A stretch of 49,881 nt of DNA from a virus: positions 1 through 49,881 of IMG/VR virus record IMGVR_UViG_3300008113_000075, one strand, 5' to 3'. The notes under the pieces were generated by a model that did no database searches, was not told the DNA's origin, and worked only from the letters and a program-made list of their open reading frames with translations. How positions within the stretch are numbered: position 1 is the stretch's first letter; every line of letters begins with the position of its first letter. Made by a program: the position numbers and the translations under genes. This document shows positions 41,477 to 49,633 of the stretch, piece by piece.

Positions 41477-43093
41477 TTATTTACTATAGATATCATTTTT
41501 AATTATCTGGGTATTTTCTTGAACTATACTAGACACATTATCAACGAAATCATCAAATTCTGCCTCAAATTCTTTTGTATTTAATGATAATGGTTCTGAA
41601 GCTAATCCTGGGTTTAATGCCCATTGTTTTTTACCAAGCATCATAGTTTGATATATTCCACTCTCATCATATTCTATTGTAAATCCTAAAACAACATAAT
41701 TACCCGAGAGAAACATATTTATATTTCTTTTCTCGCCTTTATTACCAAGCATAGATTGCTCTCCTACTTTAGTGCTATAACTGGTGGATGCTCCAATACT
41801 AGGAGCACCTTCTGTTACAATATATACAGGAAAAGTTTGTCCTCTGTATAGAAATGGTGTCCATGCCCTATTTTTTACGTTCAATACTATTTTATAACTA
41901 TCATTTCTGTTTAGTATATTCTGAACAGAAGCTTGTTGAAAATTACCATGTACATTCTCAAAATACATAGTACCAACATAAGTCTTTTTTATCTCCTCTT
42001 TGTAAGAATTTTCACCAAGTCTACCTTTGTTTATTACGTCTCTAGAACCTAAATTTTTATTAGTAATAGATTCTATATCATATTCAACAAATTTGTTTTT
42101 AGGCTTATCTGAAACAAGTTTAGAATCGTAGAACTGGACCTTTTGAAAATATCCAAGATCTTTATTTATACTACCAGCATTTTGCTCTATTGATATATCT
42201 TTTATAAAAAGAGGGGATTTACTAAACTGAGTTGAGTTTGTTAGCATTAAAGGGAATTCAACCTCAACTGGTTTTGTTCCCCCAGGAAAAATGTCACCAA
42301 ATGAATCTGATCCATAAGCAACCCTCATATTCTCTATTTTGGGATTGTTTTCGTCGAATTGTTTTTTTAAATTAACTAGATTTATGTTATAATATTGATC
42401 TATCCAACAATCAAAATAATCTTCTTCACCAAGCCAAGAGCTATTTACTATGTGTCTTATTAATGTTTCATAATCAAGATTGGGAGAAACCCAATTCATT
42501 GAATCATTCATTTTTACCTCATTAGAAGCATATCCTAATCCAAGGTCCTCAGCAACTTTTAATAAAGCGTCCGCGCTGCTTCCTTTGAATGTTTTAGAAA
42601 CATGTTTATATAATTTAGGAATTCTAACCTCTGCCATTATAGTGTATGATTGATACTTACCACTAGATGGTGTGTAATCGATATAAGGTCCATTATTAAA
42701 AGGTGATATCACCTCATTTATTATAAAATCCATCCTAATTGGTTTAAACATTTCACCAAATGGTCTTATATAAACGGAAACTATATCTCCGTCTTTAGGA
42801 AAAGAAGTGAAAATAAACTTCTCATCTATTGTTTCAAATCTAAGTATAAGTGTTGGTTTAAATCCTGTTAGATCTAATTTAAAATATTTTATTCCATTTA
42901 TTATCTCGGTGTTTATTCTTACTAAAGGTTTAACAGTACCAAAATATTTTTTCTGGACATTATCTGCCTTCTGGTCATTTAGTTCTAGATCACCTTTTTG
43001 TGTAGAAGTATCGACCACAGCTAATTCATCCAAAAATATATTAGGGTCCCTATATTGAAGTATGGCTTTCCTTACGTTTATTTCTGCTGGCAT
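41477..43093 (-). CDS. gp27: Baseplate hub protein gp27-like
   Basis: 538 residues (T4 gp27 has 391). The central segment has the gp27 / late-control-D pattern: TFKGSSADALLKVAEDLGLG, ASNEVKMNDSMNWVSPN, then YETLIRHIVNSSWLGEEDYF and a strand IDQYYNINLVNL. In this family that region forms the ring that mimics the tube and carries the gp5 spike. The N-terminal part (RFETIDEKFIFTSFPKDGDI, then VSVYIRPFG) gives the first tube-like barrel. The C terminus is extended and acidic. It follows the gp53-like gene by 5 bases; gp53, gp27 and gp5 being close together supports the assignment. Confidence 0.7.
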   Translation of the reverse strand: MPAEINVRKAILQYRDPNIFLDELAVVDTSTQKGDLELNDQKADNVQKKYFGTVKPLVRINTEIINGIKYFKLDLTGFKPTLILRFETIDEKFIFTSFPKDGDIVSVYIRPFGEMFKPIRMDFIINEVISPFNNGPYIDYTPSSGKYQSYTIMAEVRIPKLYKHVSKTFKGSSADALLKVAEDLGLGYASNEVKMNDSMNWVSPNLDYETLIRHIVNSSWLGEEDYFDCWIDQYYNINLVNLKKQFDENNPKIENMRVAYGSDSFGDIFPGGTKPVEVEFPLMLTNSTQFSKSPLFIKDISIEQNAGSINKDLGYFQKVQFYDSKLVSDKPKNKFVEYDIESITNKNLGSRDVINKGRLGENSYKEEIKKTYVGTMYFENVHGNFQQASVQNILNRNDSYKIVLNVKNRAWTPFLYRGQTFPVYIVTEGAPSIGASTSYSTKVGEQSMLGNKGEKRNINMFLSGNYVVLGFTIEYDESGIYQTMMLGKKQWALNPGLASEPLSLNTKEFEAEFDDFVDNVSSIVQENTQIIKNDIYSK

Positions 43094-43098
43094 TTATC

Positions 43099-43704
43099 TT
43101 ATCTTTTAAAAATATTTTTCTGTGCAAGTTTAGTTTTTATATCAGTAACAGATACATTCTTTTTTGATCTAGATTTACATTGCCCTATGTCAGGACCAAA
43201 TATTAATTTCCCCTCAGTTACTAATATTTGTTGTTGTCCTTCTCTTAGAAGATTAGGAGGGAGAGGTGTTTCTGCAAGATTTGATATGTTTTTAGAATTT
43301 AAATATTCGAGTCTATCCTTGCTTACTTGTGAGATCTTTTCCTGAAGTTCTTTTCTAAAAGATCTGGCTTTTTGCTTTTGGTTTGTTATACTCTTACCAC
43401 TATCAAATAGATCATTAATCATTTGTTCCCCTGGTATAAAGAGTATCTCTCCTAATTTAAGACTTAATGGATTAGATATATTATTCAATTTAAGCATAGT
43501 TCCCATACTAGATTGATCATAAAGATATAGCATAGATAATAAGTCAGCTCTAGCCTCAGTCTCTTCGTCTACAACTGCTATAGATTTTAGGGTATATCGT
43601 ATATTTTTAGGAGACCAAGATGGAACTAAAAGATCTACAGATCTCTCCTGTGTATTAGGATTAGTAAAAAATGGTTTGCGTTCTATTACATCTATTCCTA
43701 ACAT
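43099..43704 (-). CDS. gp53: Baseplate wedge protein gp53-like with LysM-type domain
   Basis: 201 residues (T4 gp53 has 196). It opens MLGIDVIERKPFFTNPNTQE. A LysM-like segment at about 62-93 is recognisable: LYLYDQSSMGTMLKLNNISN, then PLSLKLGEILFIPGEQMI, matching W/I-x-x-N-x-I-x-N-P-x-x-L-x-x-G-x-x-L-x-I-P. T4-like gp53 proteins carry such a domain and clamp neighbouring wedges together. The C-terminal half is a basic helix followed by a Lys-rich tail. It lies 14 bases after the 628-residue gene and 5 before the gp27-like gene, a suitable baseplate context. A free LysM cell-wall-binding protein is less likely here. Confidence 0.6.
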   Translation of the reverse strand: MLGIDVIERKPFFTNPNTQERSVDLLVPSWSPKNIRYTLKSIAVVDEETEARADLLSMLYLYDQSSMGTMLKLNNISNPLSLKLGEILFIPGEQMINDLFDSGKSITNQKQKARSFRKELQEKISQVSKDRLEYLNSKNISNLAETPLPPNLLREGQQQILVTEGKLIFGPDIGQCKSRSKKNVSVTDIKTKLAQKNIFKR

Positions 43705-43718
43705 ATCTTATTTTTATT

Positions 43719-45605
43719 TTATTGTATTGTACCTTCAGTACTTCTTCTTCCTGTTAAAGGATCTATATTATCGTTAACAATATCGTATATATTTTTACCA
43801 TCTGTGTCGTTAGGGAATACACCTTGAGTATTAACCCAAGCATTGGTACTTTCTTTACTAGAAACAAGCTGACCTAAATACAATCTTCCATTACCTCTGT
43901 TAAACATAGATTCCCAATCACCCCTGTGTCTCTGTCTTCCAGGCTCTAAAGTTACACTAGCTTTCATTTCTGTTGGAAAATCGTCAGGTCCTAATGTGTC
44001 GTTAAATTCTATCTTTACGTTTTTACACACCAAATTTCCCATCATCGCAATAGGATTCAAAGGATTTCCTATTGTAACATGCCACTCTCCAGTTGGATAA
44101 CCGCTTAGCATTAAAGGACTATAGTATATTTTTTTGAGAAATAAATCCGAGATCATTACTGACAAAGATTTATATAGCTTAGAATCTGCAGCAACACCTT
44201 TAGTTGGATCATTACCAAACTTTTTAAGATCGTTTACTACCTGCTCCATCTCTTCTTTTACGCTTTTTTCAGCATCTAGTCTTTTATTTACTTCACCCTC
44301 AGAAAGAAGCTGTCCTATTGCTTCCCTTATGTATTGCATAGGATCTGTTATAGATTGAGCATATTTTTTTGGTCCTCCAGGGAATCCTAGACCTAAAGAT
44401 GTCTGTTCTATTCTAATCTCTGGAGTTAAAAATTGTCCATAGTCCGCTCCCACAGATAATATATTAGACATTAAATCTAAAAACAAAAGCTTAGAATTTA
44501 CTTGTCCTGCAGAATTTAATGTATAATGAAAATACAGAGTGAAGCCATTCGTTCCACCATTAAATCCTTGCTTTCTCGTATTTACCTGATTTACAGTATT
44601 TACATTAACAAATATTTTTTTAGATAATGGACCTTCCGCAGTTACTGCTTCGTCTAGAAGAGCTCTTTCTAATTTATTTAATTGTTTATCTGGATTTAAA
44701 AGTGTTTGTACAAATTTATCATAAGATTCAATCTCAGTGTCATTTATTTCGTTTCTTGATCCGCTTGTTATAGCGGATTTTATTAAGTCACCATAAGGTG
44801 TGTTCATTAACCCCGGATCGCCAGTTTGTTCATTCTTAAGAGCCTCTTGAGTCTCCATGGTAAAATTTAAACCAGTATCTATTCCTAATATAGAATTAAG
44901 GGAATTTCCTGTTTCCCCACCAAAAAAAGTTACAATCTGAGCAACAGGTAATGAAGTATTTAATCTTGCCTCGGAATCTTGTAATTTTCCTAAAGTTGGT
45001 ATGTCTTGGGATACGTATTTTACAGACTTTTGGTCTTTTTTTCCTTCTACTACAAAATCACCTCTTTTTGTCCCATTTGCTAAAATTTTAAGGGAATCTA
45101 AAACAGGATGTGCAAATCTTCTGAGTGTTATCATTCTATTATTTGGAATGATTCCATAGTATTTACAAAATATAAAATCCTTAACATTATATATTTGTCC
45201 TCTGTAAGGGCTACTAGGATCAAGGTAAGCAGGTCCTTTAGTTCCCCTAGTAACAGCATCAATTATTTGTTTTGCTGTGGGGTTTCTAGACTCCTGCGGA
45301 GTTATTTTAGCTAATCCTGCGCTTAGCTCAGAAGTAGCATAATTAACTCTTCCATTATTTACTCCTAATACATAATAAGCAAAAAGACCCCTATAAACAC
45401 CATCAGAAGTTGCTGCATCATAAAATAAACTCTTAGGAAGATACTTTAACTCAGAAAGTTCATATGTAGCAAACGTTTTATCAGCTGCATTGGAATATAT
45501 GAATGCACTTCCTTTAAAAGTTTGTACCGCACTAACAGTTTTTCCTCCCTCCGTAAAGGTTCTCATGGAATTAACAGCCTTTCCTACATCAGATACTCCA
45601 GTCAT
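43719..45605 (-). CDS. Virion structural protein, possibly related to tail tube or tube cap
   Basis: 628 residues, first of the right structural block. The C-terminal 130 residues stand out: GEWHVTIGNPLNPIAMMGNL, VCKNVKIEF, LGPDDFPTEMKASVTLEPGR and WESMFNRGNGRLYL. A similar pattern (strand with I-G-N-P, then a V/I-rich strand and F-P-T-x-(M/I)-K) is seen in large phage virion proteins with a tube-like domain. The N-terminal half contains DFIFCKYYGIIPNNRMITLR and a helical part after residue 440 (KSVKEEMEQVVNDLKKFGND). I cannot say if it is a tube cap, a sheath-related or a hub protein. It starts 21 bases after the 107-residue gene. Confidence 0.5.
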   Translation of the reverse strand: MTGVSDVGKAVNSMRTFTEGGKTVSAVQTFKGSAFIYSNAADKTFATYELSELKYLPKSLFYDAATSDGVYRGLFAYYVLGVNNGRVNYATSELSAGLAKITPQESRNPTAKQIIDAVTRGTKGPAYLDPSSPYRGQIYNVKDFIFCKYYGIIPNNRMITLRRFAHPVLDSLKILANGTKRGDFVVEGKKDQKSVKYVSQDIPTLGKLQDSEARLNTSLPVAQIVTFFGGETGNSLNSILGIDTGLNFTMETQEALKNEQTGDPGLMNTPYGDLIKSAITSGSRNEINDTEIESYDKFVQTLLNPDKQLNKLERALLDEAVTAEGPLSKKIFVNVNTVNQVNTRKQGFNGGTNGFTLYFHYTLNSAGQVNSKLLFLDLMSNILSVGADYGQFLTPEIRIEQTSLGLGFPGGPKKYAQSITDPMQYIREAIGQLLSEGEVNKRLDAEKSVKEEMEQVVNDLKKFGNDPTKGVAADSKLYKSLSVMISDLFLKKIYYSPLMLSGYPTGEWHVTIGNPLNPIAMMGNLVCKNVKIEFNDTLGPDDFPTEMKASVTLEPGRQRHRGDWESMFNRGNGRLYLGQLVSSKESTNAWVNTQGVFPNDTDGKNIYDIVNDNIDPLTGRRSTEGTIQ

Positions 45606-45626
45606 ATAATATATACCTATTTTTTA

Positions 45627-45950
45627 TTAGTCAACTAAAATAACGTCGCAAAATTCGTATTCTAATATTTCTAATATTTTACCTCTTAAAAGATCTATAA
45701 AAGGGTCAGTAGGGTTATCATATACTATAACTAAATTAAATCCGGATGTTAATTTTGTTTTAGAACTGCATATTTTTTTATGTAGCCACTCCTCGAAAAT
45801 ATATTGTCTTATTTCGTTCATAGAGGAAGGAGTTAAGCTATTCGATTTAAACCACATATTAACATCTATTGTATGTAGTCCAGAGCAATCCCCGTAATCG
45901 AAATTTTTTAACTTATCAGCTTTTGAGATTATAAATGATTTAACCGACAC
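45627..45950 (-). CDS. Small protein, unknown, GTG start
   Basis: 107 residues starting with GTG (complement of 45948-45950), MSVKSFIISKADKLKNFDYG. It is a mixed alpha/beta protein with a short hydrophobic C terminus (IDLLRGKILEILEYEFCDVI). No motif recognised. The gap to the 55-residue gene is 6 bases, and it lies directly before the first large structural gene. It could be an assembly chaperone or a small structural protein. Confidence 0.55.
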   Translation of the reverse strand: MSVKSFIISKADKLKNFDYGDCSGLHTIDVNMWFKSNSLTPSSMNEIRQYIFEEWLHKKICSSKTKLTSGFNLVIVYDNPTDPFIDLLRGKILEILEYEFCDVILVD

Positions 45951-45956
45951 TATAAA

Positions 45957-46124
45957 TCAATTATCTTTTTTTCTATTTCTTTGCTCTGTAAGATTTCTTA
46001 AATGAATAAGATTTCCCATAGCTTTAGATCTTTCTCTAACTTCTTCTGCATTTGAAGATTTCTTTCCCAGAAGACCATTTTGTTTAGCGATCTTTCTTCT
46101 TTCTTTTCTATTCGGTAGATTCAT
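45957..46124 (-). CDS. Small basic protein, unknown (55 residues)
   Basis: A short frame from ATG (complement of 46122-46124) to TGA (complement of 45957-45959), encoding MNLPNRKERRKIAKQNGLLG and continuing with KSSNAEEVRERSKAM and ending NRKKDN. It is strongly basic at both ends, with a NRKERRKIAKQ motif seen in various small phage proteins of unknown role. It overlaps the Nudix gene by 17 bases, ends 6 bases before the next gene, fills what would otherwise be a 157-base gap, and has a purine-rich AGAAGAAGAG before the ATG. Nucleic-acid or ribosome binding is plausible from charge alone. Confidence 0.65.
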   Translation of the reverse strand: MNLPNRKERRKIAKQNGLLGKKSSNAEEVRERSKAMGNLIHLRNLTEQRNRKKDN

Positions 46125-46671
46125 TCTCTTCTTCTTTTTGGTTAAAAATATCTTTAAATGTTTTTATAAATAAAGTACTAACTAAGCTATCCTCTAGATT
46201 TAGAGCTTCATCTACGCTAACTAATTCGAATTTACTGTCTTTCTCTGACTTAGATCCATCAGTTTCTTTATCTCCTGATACCATACCTGTTATATTAACA
46301 GCAAAACATGGATTAGAGTTTAATACCATTTTAGATGTGTAAAGACTTCCTAAGAATTTCCATCTTTTAAGATCCTCTACTAAAAATCCAGACTCCTCAC
46401 TCATTTCTCTAACTGCAGTTTGATATATGTTGTCGTCTTTATCTTCCTGTGATCCAGTTATTAAAGTTTTTGCCATCCCTCCAGGTCTTTGATCTAATAC
46501 CTCTGATATTATACCTATCTTATTAGGAAGGCCTTCATCATTAAGAGTATAAGGCATTATAATAACGCCCGGATTTATTTGTCTGACAAAAAGGTGTCCG
46601 TCTATTTCAACGACCTCCCTATTCTTCGTCTTTTGTATTACTACTTGTTCCGCTTTTTCGTAAAGTTCCAT
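46108..46671 (-). CDS. Nudix hydrolase
   Basis: 187 residues. The Nudix box is visible as VREMSEESGF at about 87-96, matching R-E-U-x-E-E-x-G-U, with GSQEDKDDNIYQTA before it at the expected spacing. The usual Glu eight before the Arg is Asp here, a slight departure. Nudix enzymes hydrolyse nucleoside diphosphates linked to another group, such as ADP-ribose, NADH, NDP-sugars or capped RNA. The N terminus (REVVEIDGHLFVRQINPGVI) and a GMVSGDKETDGSKSEKDSK insert give no substrate clue. It overlaps the preceding gene by 53 bases and the 55-residue gene by 17. Because Kdo and glycosyltransferase genes lie close by, a nucleotide-sugar substrate is one option. Confidence 0.75.
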   Translation of the reverse strand: MELYEKAEQVVIQKTKNREVVEIDGHLFVRQINPGVIIMPYTLNDEGLPNKIGIISEVLDQRPGGMAKTLITGSQEDKDDNIYQTAVREMSEESGFLVEDLKRWKFLGSLYTSKMVLNSNPCFAVNITGMVSGDKETDGSKSEKDSKFELVSVDEALNLEDSLVSTLFIKTFKDIFNQKEEENESTE

Positions 46672-47197
46672 TCGATTTATATATATCTTTTATATTTATC
46701 CTTAGACTTTCTTTTATTATTTCAATATCCAAATCCCTAACAACAAATTCTATTATTTCATCTTCCGCATCTTCAAATGAAGAGTTAAGAACATTGTATA
46801 GATTTTTTGTTGGTAAATTGAGTTTTAAATTTATACCAACCTCAACCCAATTAGGTTTTTGTTTTTCTAAAAGAGAAACTATAGGATTATCAGAAACTTT
46901 GATCTTTGTCTTTCCTTCAGATAGCATAACATTTTTAACAGGGACCTGATGTTCTATTACTGGAGCAGATTGCACAATAGAAGAAGAATCTATCTGCATC
47001 ATATATTCATTCACCAATGAGTAATTTATTCTAGTACCACCTTTAAAATTTATCCAAACTATACCGGTCGTAGGGTCCTTAAAAATACTCTCATATTCAC
47101 AAACGTTTCCAGCATTATCGCCCTTTGTCCATTTATAAAGAAAAGGCTTGAGTTCTCTATCAAGGATTTCTACATCAATTTCTTCAATGTTTTCCAT
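46619..47197 (-). CDS. Hypothetical protein
   Basis: 192 residues when started at the ATG whose complement is 47195-47197 (MENIEEIDVEILDRELKPFL). A longer form could start at 47242, but its extra 15 residues (MWNLLKKLIKRKNNN) overlap the upstream gene and look like out-of-frame translation. The shorter start lies 4 bases after the upstream stop, so it is preferred. The protein is alpha/beta with WTKGDNAGNVCEYESIFKDP and a hydrophobic-acidic C terminus (EIIEFVVRDLDIEIIKESLR). No family recognised. It overlaps the Nudix gene by 53 bases. Confidence 0.6.
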   Translation of the reverse strand: MENIEEIDVEILDRELKPFLYKWTKGDNAGNVCEYESIFKDPTTGIVWINFKGGTRINYSLVNEYMMQIDSSSIVQSAPVIEHQVPVKNVMLSEGKTKIKVSDNPIVSLLEKQKPNWVEVGINLKLNLPTKNLYNVLNSSFEDAEDEIIEFVVRDLDIEIIKESLRINIKDIYKSNGTLRKSGTSSNTKDEE

Positions 47198-47201
47198 GTT
47201 A

Positions 47202-47462
47202 TTATTTTTTCTTTTGATTAGTTTTTTTAGGAGATTCCACATCTTCCACTATTTTTATATTTATAAATCCTTCCTTTTTTATGGAAGAGATCCAGGCTTC
47301 TAGGTCTTTCTCAATTATCCATGTGTCTTCGTATCTTGTACTCCCTGTGCTATTTACTATGAGTATATTATCCATATGAGAGGCTTTATGTCTTGTTATT
47401 TCTACTAAAGCTTTACCTTTTTCTTTAGAAAATACCATCTTATAGCCTTTCTCTATGCTCAT
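47202..47462 (-). CDS. Hypothetical small protein
   Basis: 86 residues opening MSIEKGYKMVFSKEKGKALV. Predicted beta strands (ILIVNSTGSTRYEDTWII) are followed by a helix (LEAWISSIKKEGF) and a Lys-rich tail (SPKKTNQKKK). No motif recognised. It lies 38 bases after the methyltransferase gene and just before the 192-residue gene. The AT-rich gap upstream (CTATAAAATATT on the minus strand) may hold a promoter but nothing definite. Confidence 0.55.
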   Translation of the reverse strand: MSIEKGYKMVFSKEKGKALVEITRHKASHMDNILIVNSTGSTRYEDTWIIEKDLEAWISSIKKEGFINIKIVEDVESPKKTNQKKK

Positions 47463-47500
47463 AATATTTTATAGAATTTTTATCATAAATAATTTCAAAA

Positions 47501-48145
47501 TTAAACTGTTTTATAAATAGGGTAATTTTTTTCAAATTCTTCAGGGGTTACTAGATCTAATATCTCATTTCTGTTTTCGTGAAAAAATTCCCAAGAAATT
47601 GCATCATTAGGAAAGGCATTTATTGTTTCACTCAACTCTCTAGTTAATATACCAACTCCCCAATCAGTGTTAACTGTTACTAATTTTAAATTGTTTTTAT
47701 AAAGTCTTAGCTTTATTAAAGAAAGATATACTGTACCGTTCCATTCGCCGTTAGCAGGAGCAGTAAAAACTGGCGATTCCGCAGCGTGATATCTAGTAGG
47801 TGGATTACAGTCATGTAAAAGTATAGTACCTCCCTCTGCTAAATGATTTAAAGAATTCTCAATATCTTTATCTACCTGGTGATCTAAATGAAGTCCATCT
47901 ATAAAAATAATATCAAATTTATGGTCAGAATCTAATGATTCAAAGAAAGAATCTGAAGTCATTATATGCGTTGTGTGAAAAGAAACTGGAGCAGGATCAA
48001 CTCCTATTTTGTTTTCACAACATATTTCTTTGAAGCATTGACCATCTCTTACCCCTATTTCGAGATAATTCTTATATCCCTTATTTTCTATAATTCTGTT
48101 TATTATATCGTATCTAGTCATAATTAAATTTTTTATAAGTTCCAT
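47501..48145 (-). CDS. Class I SAM-dependent methyltransferase
   Basis: 214 residues. Motif I is YLEIGVRDGQCF at 27-38, the ribose-binding acidic residue is in IGVDPAP at 47-53, and FDIIFIDGLHLDHQVDKDIE at 77-96 and GGTILLHDCNPP at 105-116 match the Methyltransf_24 type, often sugar O-methyltransferases or proteins of unknown substrate. The C-terminal half (LYLSLIKLRLYKNNLKLVTV area) is family-typical. The first eight residues overlap the glycosyltransferase gene by 13 bases; a second ATG at 48121 (MTRYDIINRII) may be the true start, as the conserved part begins there. Next to a glycosyltransferase, methylation of a sugar is a natural guess. Confidence 0.75.
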   Translation of the reverse strand: MELIKNLIMTRYDIINRIIENKGYKNYLEIGVRDGQCFKEICCENKIGVDPAPVSFHTTHIMTSDSFFESLDSDHKFDIIFIDGLHLDHQVDKDIENSLNHLAEGGTILLHDCNPPTRYHAAESPVFTAPANGEWNGTVYLSLIKLRLYKNNLKLVTVNTDWGVGILTRELSETINAFPNDAISWEFFHENRNEILDLVTPEEFEKNYPIYKTV

Positions 48146-48843
48146 TTTTCTTTAAATAGTGGATAAGATCCGCTAGTCATCTTATACATCTGATCATAAT
48201 CTTTAACTACCCTTTCTGTTGTTTTACCTATGTTGTTATCGTGGTGTATAACAACAGAATTAGTAACTAATACGTGTTTTATGTTATTCGTAAACAACTC
48301 CATAGAATAATCATTGTCACAATACCAGTGCTGAAATCTTTCATCCAAATCTCCTATCCTTTCGTAAATTTCCCTTTTTTGTATTATACACCATCCAGAA
48401 ATTTGTTTTCTTATTTCATATCCTTCAATAAGACCCATGTTTTCATTTATTCCATAAAGAGTCTGTGTCATAGGACATAAGGGAGAAAAAGAAAGAGCTT
48501 CAGGTACTGTTGAAGATGCTTCAAGTATTCTACTAAACCAGTCTTTTGTAAATTCAAGGTCATTATTACACAGAGCAACCCATGGTGAATTTCCTTTCTT
48601 TCTACCAAAGTTTAAAAACTTGTGATATCCGTAAGGAAGAGGGGATTCATATGTTTTTACATTTATTGACATCCAATCCCAGTTAACACCTGGCTCGGAT
48701 TCAACTACTATTATATTAAAATCATCTACTGCATTATCTTCAGAATATAATAAGGAAAAAATACAATTCTTTGTTAGCTCCTTACAATAGTCGTCTTTTG
48801 CGTAGCTAACTATAACTATATCTAATAATTTATCTTGCATCAT
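48133..48843 (-). CDS. Glycosyltransferase family 2 (GT-A fold)
   Basis: 236 residues. LLDIVIVSYAKDDYCKELTK at 6-25 is the nucleotide-binding first strand, and WVALCNNDLEFTKDWF at 88-103 holds the metal-binding motif (NND in place of D-x-D). GWCIIQKREIYERIGDLDER and YCDNDYSMEL at 150-183 match the acceptor-side region of GT2 enzymes such as rhamnosyl- and galactosyltransferases. The enzyme would transfer a sugar from a nucleotide donor to an unknown acceptor. Its C terminus overlaps the methyltransferase gene by 13 bases, and its start overlaps kdsA by 14, so the three are probably translated together. Donor sugar unknown; CMP-Kdo is possible only if an unseen kdsB is present. Confidence 0.8.
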   Translation of the reverse strand: MMQDKLLDIVIVSYAKDDYCKELTKNCIFSLLYSEDNAVDDFNIIVVESEPGVNWDWMSINVKTYESPLPYGYHKFLNFGRKKGNSPWVALCNNDLEFTKDWFSRILEASSTVPEALSFSPLCPMTQTLYGINENMGLIEGYEIRKQISGWCIIQKREIYERIGDLDERFQHWYCDNDYSMELFTNNIKHVLVTNSVVIHHDNNIGKTTERVVKDYDQMYKMTSGSYPLFKEKWNL

Positions 48844-49633
48844 AAATCTTTCTAGCTTTACCTATTATACTTTCTAGATTTGAAAGTTCTAGCATATTTT
48901 CGGAGTCAGATGGAGAAAGATGTGGATAGGGATGTGTTTCTATAAACAATCCATCCGCATCCATTACTGCACCAAATCTAACCATATCCTCTATCAGATC
49001 TCCTCTACCTTCAGTTTTTCCGCTAATACCATTAGGCCTCTGTAAACTGTGTGTACAATCCATTATTATTTTAGATCTTGTACACGATTTCTTTAATCTT
49101 GATATAGAAGTGGCATCTACTATTAAATCATTGTAACCAAAGCTATTACCTCTTTCTCCTATTAATAGCTCCTTCCCTCCTGATTTATAAAATTTATCTT
49201 CTATAAATTTACACGATTCAGGGGAAAGAAATTGTCCCTTTTTAATAAGTACAGGTAGACCTGTTTTAGCACACTCTTCTATTAAATCAGTTTGTCTACA
49301 AAGGAAAGCAGGTATCTGTAAATAATCAACAACAGAAGCTACTTTTTCAACATGATGTGTCTCGTGTACATCTGTTATTATCTGCATATTTAATCTAGAA
49401 TTTATTTTTTTTAAAATTTCTAGACCTTTATCTATACCAATTCCTCTAAATCCCCCTGATGATGTTCTATTGGCTTTATCAAAACTCGCTTTAAATATAG
49501 TATGATAGTTATGTAGTAATCCACATCTCCTAACTTCAGTAGCAATCTCAAAGCAAGTGTCCCAGCTTTGTATAACGCAAGGACCTCCTATAAGAATTCT
49601 AGTTTTTTGATCTTTGACCGAGATATCCTCCAT
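48830..49633 (-). CDS. kdsA: 3-deoxy-D-manno-octulosonate 8-phosphate synthase (Kdo-8-P synthase)
   Basis: 267 residues (E. coli enzyme 284). It joins phosphoenolpyruvate and arabinose 5-phosphate to give Kdo 8-phosphate, the committed step to Kdo of lipopolysaccharide. Signature segments are all present: IGGPCVIQSW near 14-23, FKASFDKANRTS near 43-54, IITDVHETHHVE, LQIPAFLCRQTDLI, IKKGQFLSPES, ERGNSFGYNDLIV, MDCTHSLQRPNG and GLFIETHPYPH. The Cys in GGPC, with the His of CTHSL and the Glu of FIETHP, points to the metal-dependent class (the metal-free E. coli enzyme has Asn at that Cys). The start overlaps the KdsD-like gene by 35 bases. The protein looks complete and active-site residues appear intact. 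It is a host-type metabolic gene carried by a phage. Confidence 0.92.
   Translation of the reverse strand: MEDISVKDQKTRILIGGPCVIQSWDTCFEIATEVRRCGLLHNYHTIFKASFDKANRTSSGGFRGIGIDKGLEILKKINSRLNMQIITDVHETHHVEKVASVVDYLQIPAFLCRQTDLIEECAKTGLPVLIKKGQFLSPESCKFIEDKFYKSGGKELLIGERGNSFGYNDLIVDATSISRLKKSCTRSKIIMDCTHSLQRPNGISGKTEGRGDLIEDMVRFGAVMDADGLFIETHPYPHLSPSDSENMLELSNLESIIGKARKIYDAR

Noticed and set aside
47197-47242. Upstream start adding 15 residues to the 192-residue protein
   Set aside because: The extra residues are encoded inside the preceding gene, are simple Lys/Asn sequence, and the next ATG sits 4 bases after that gene's stop.
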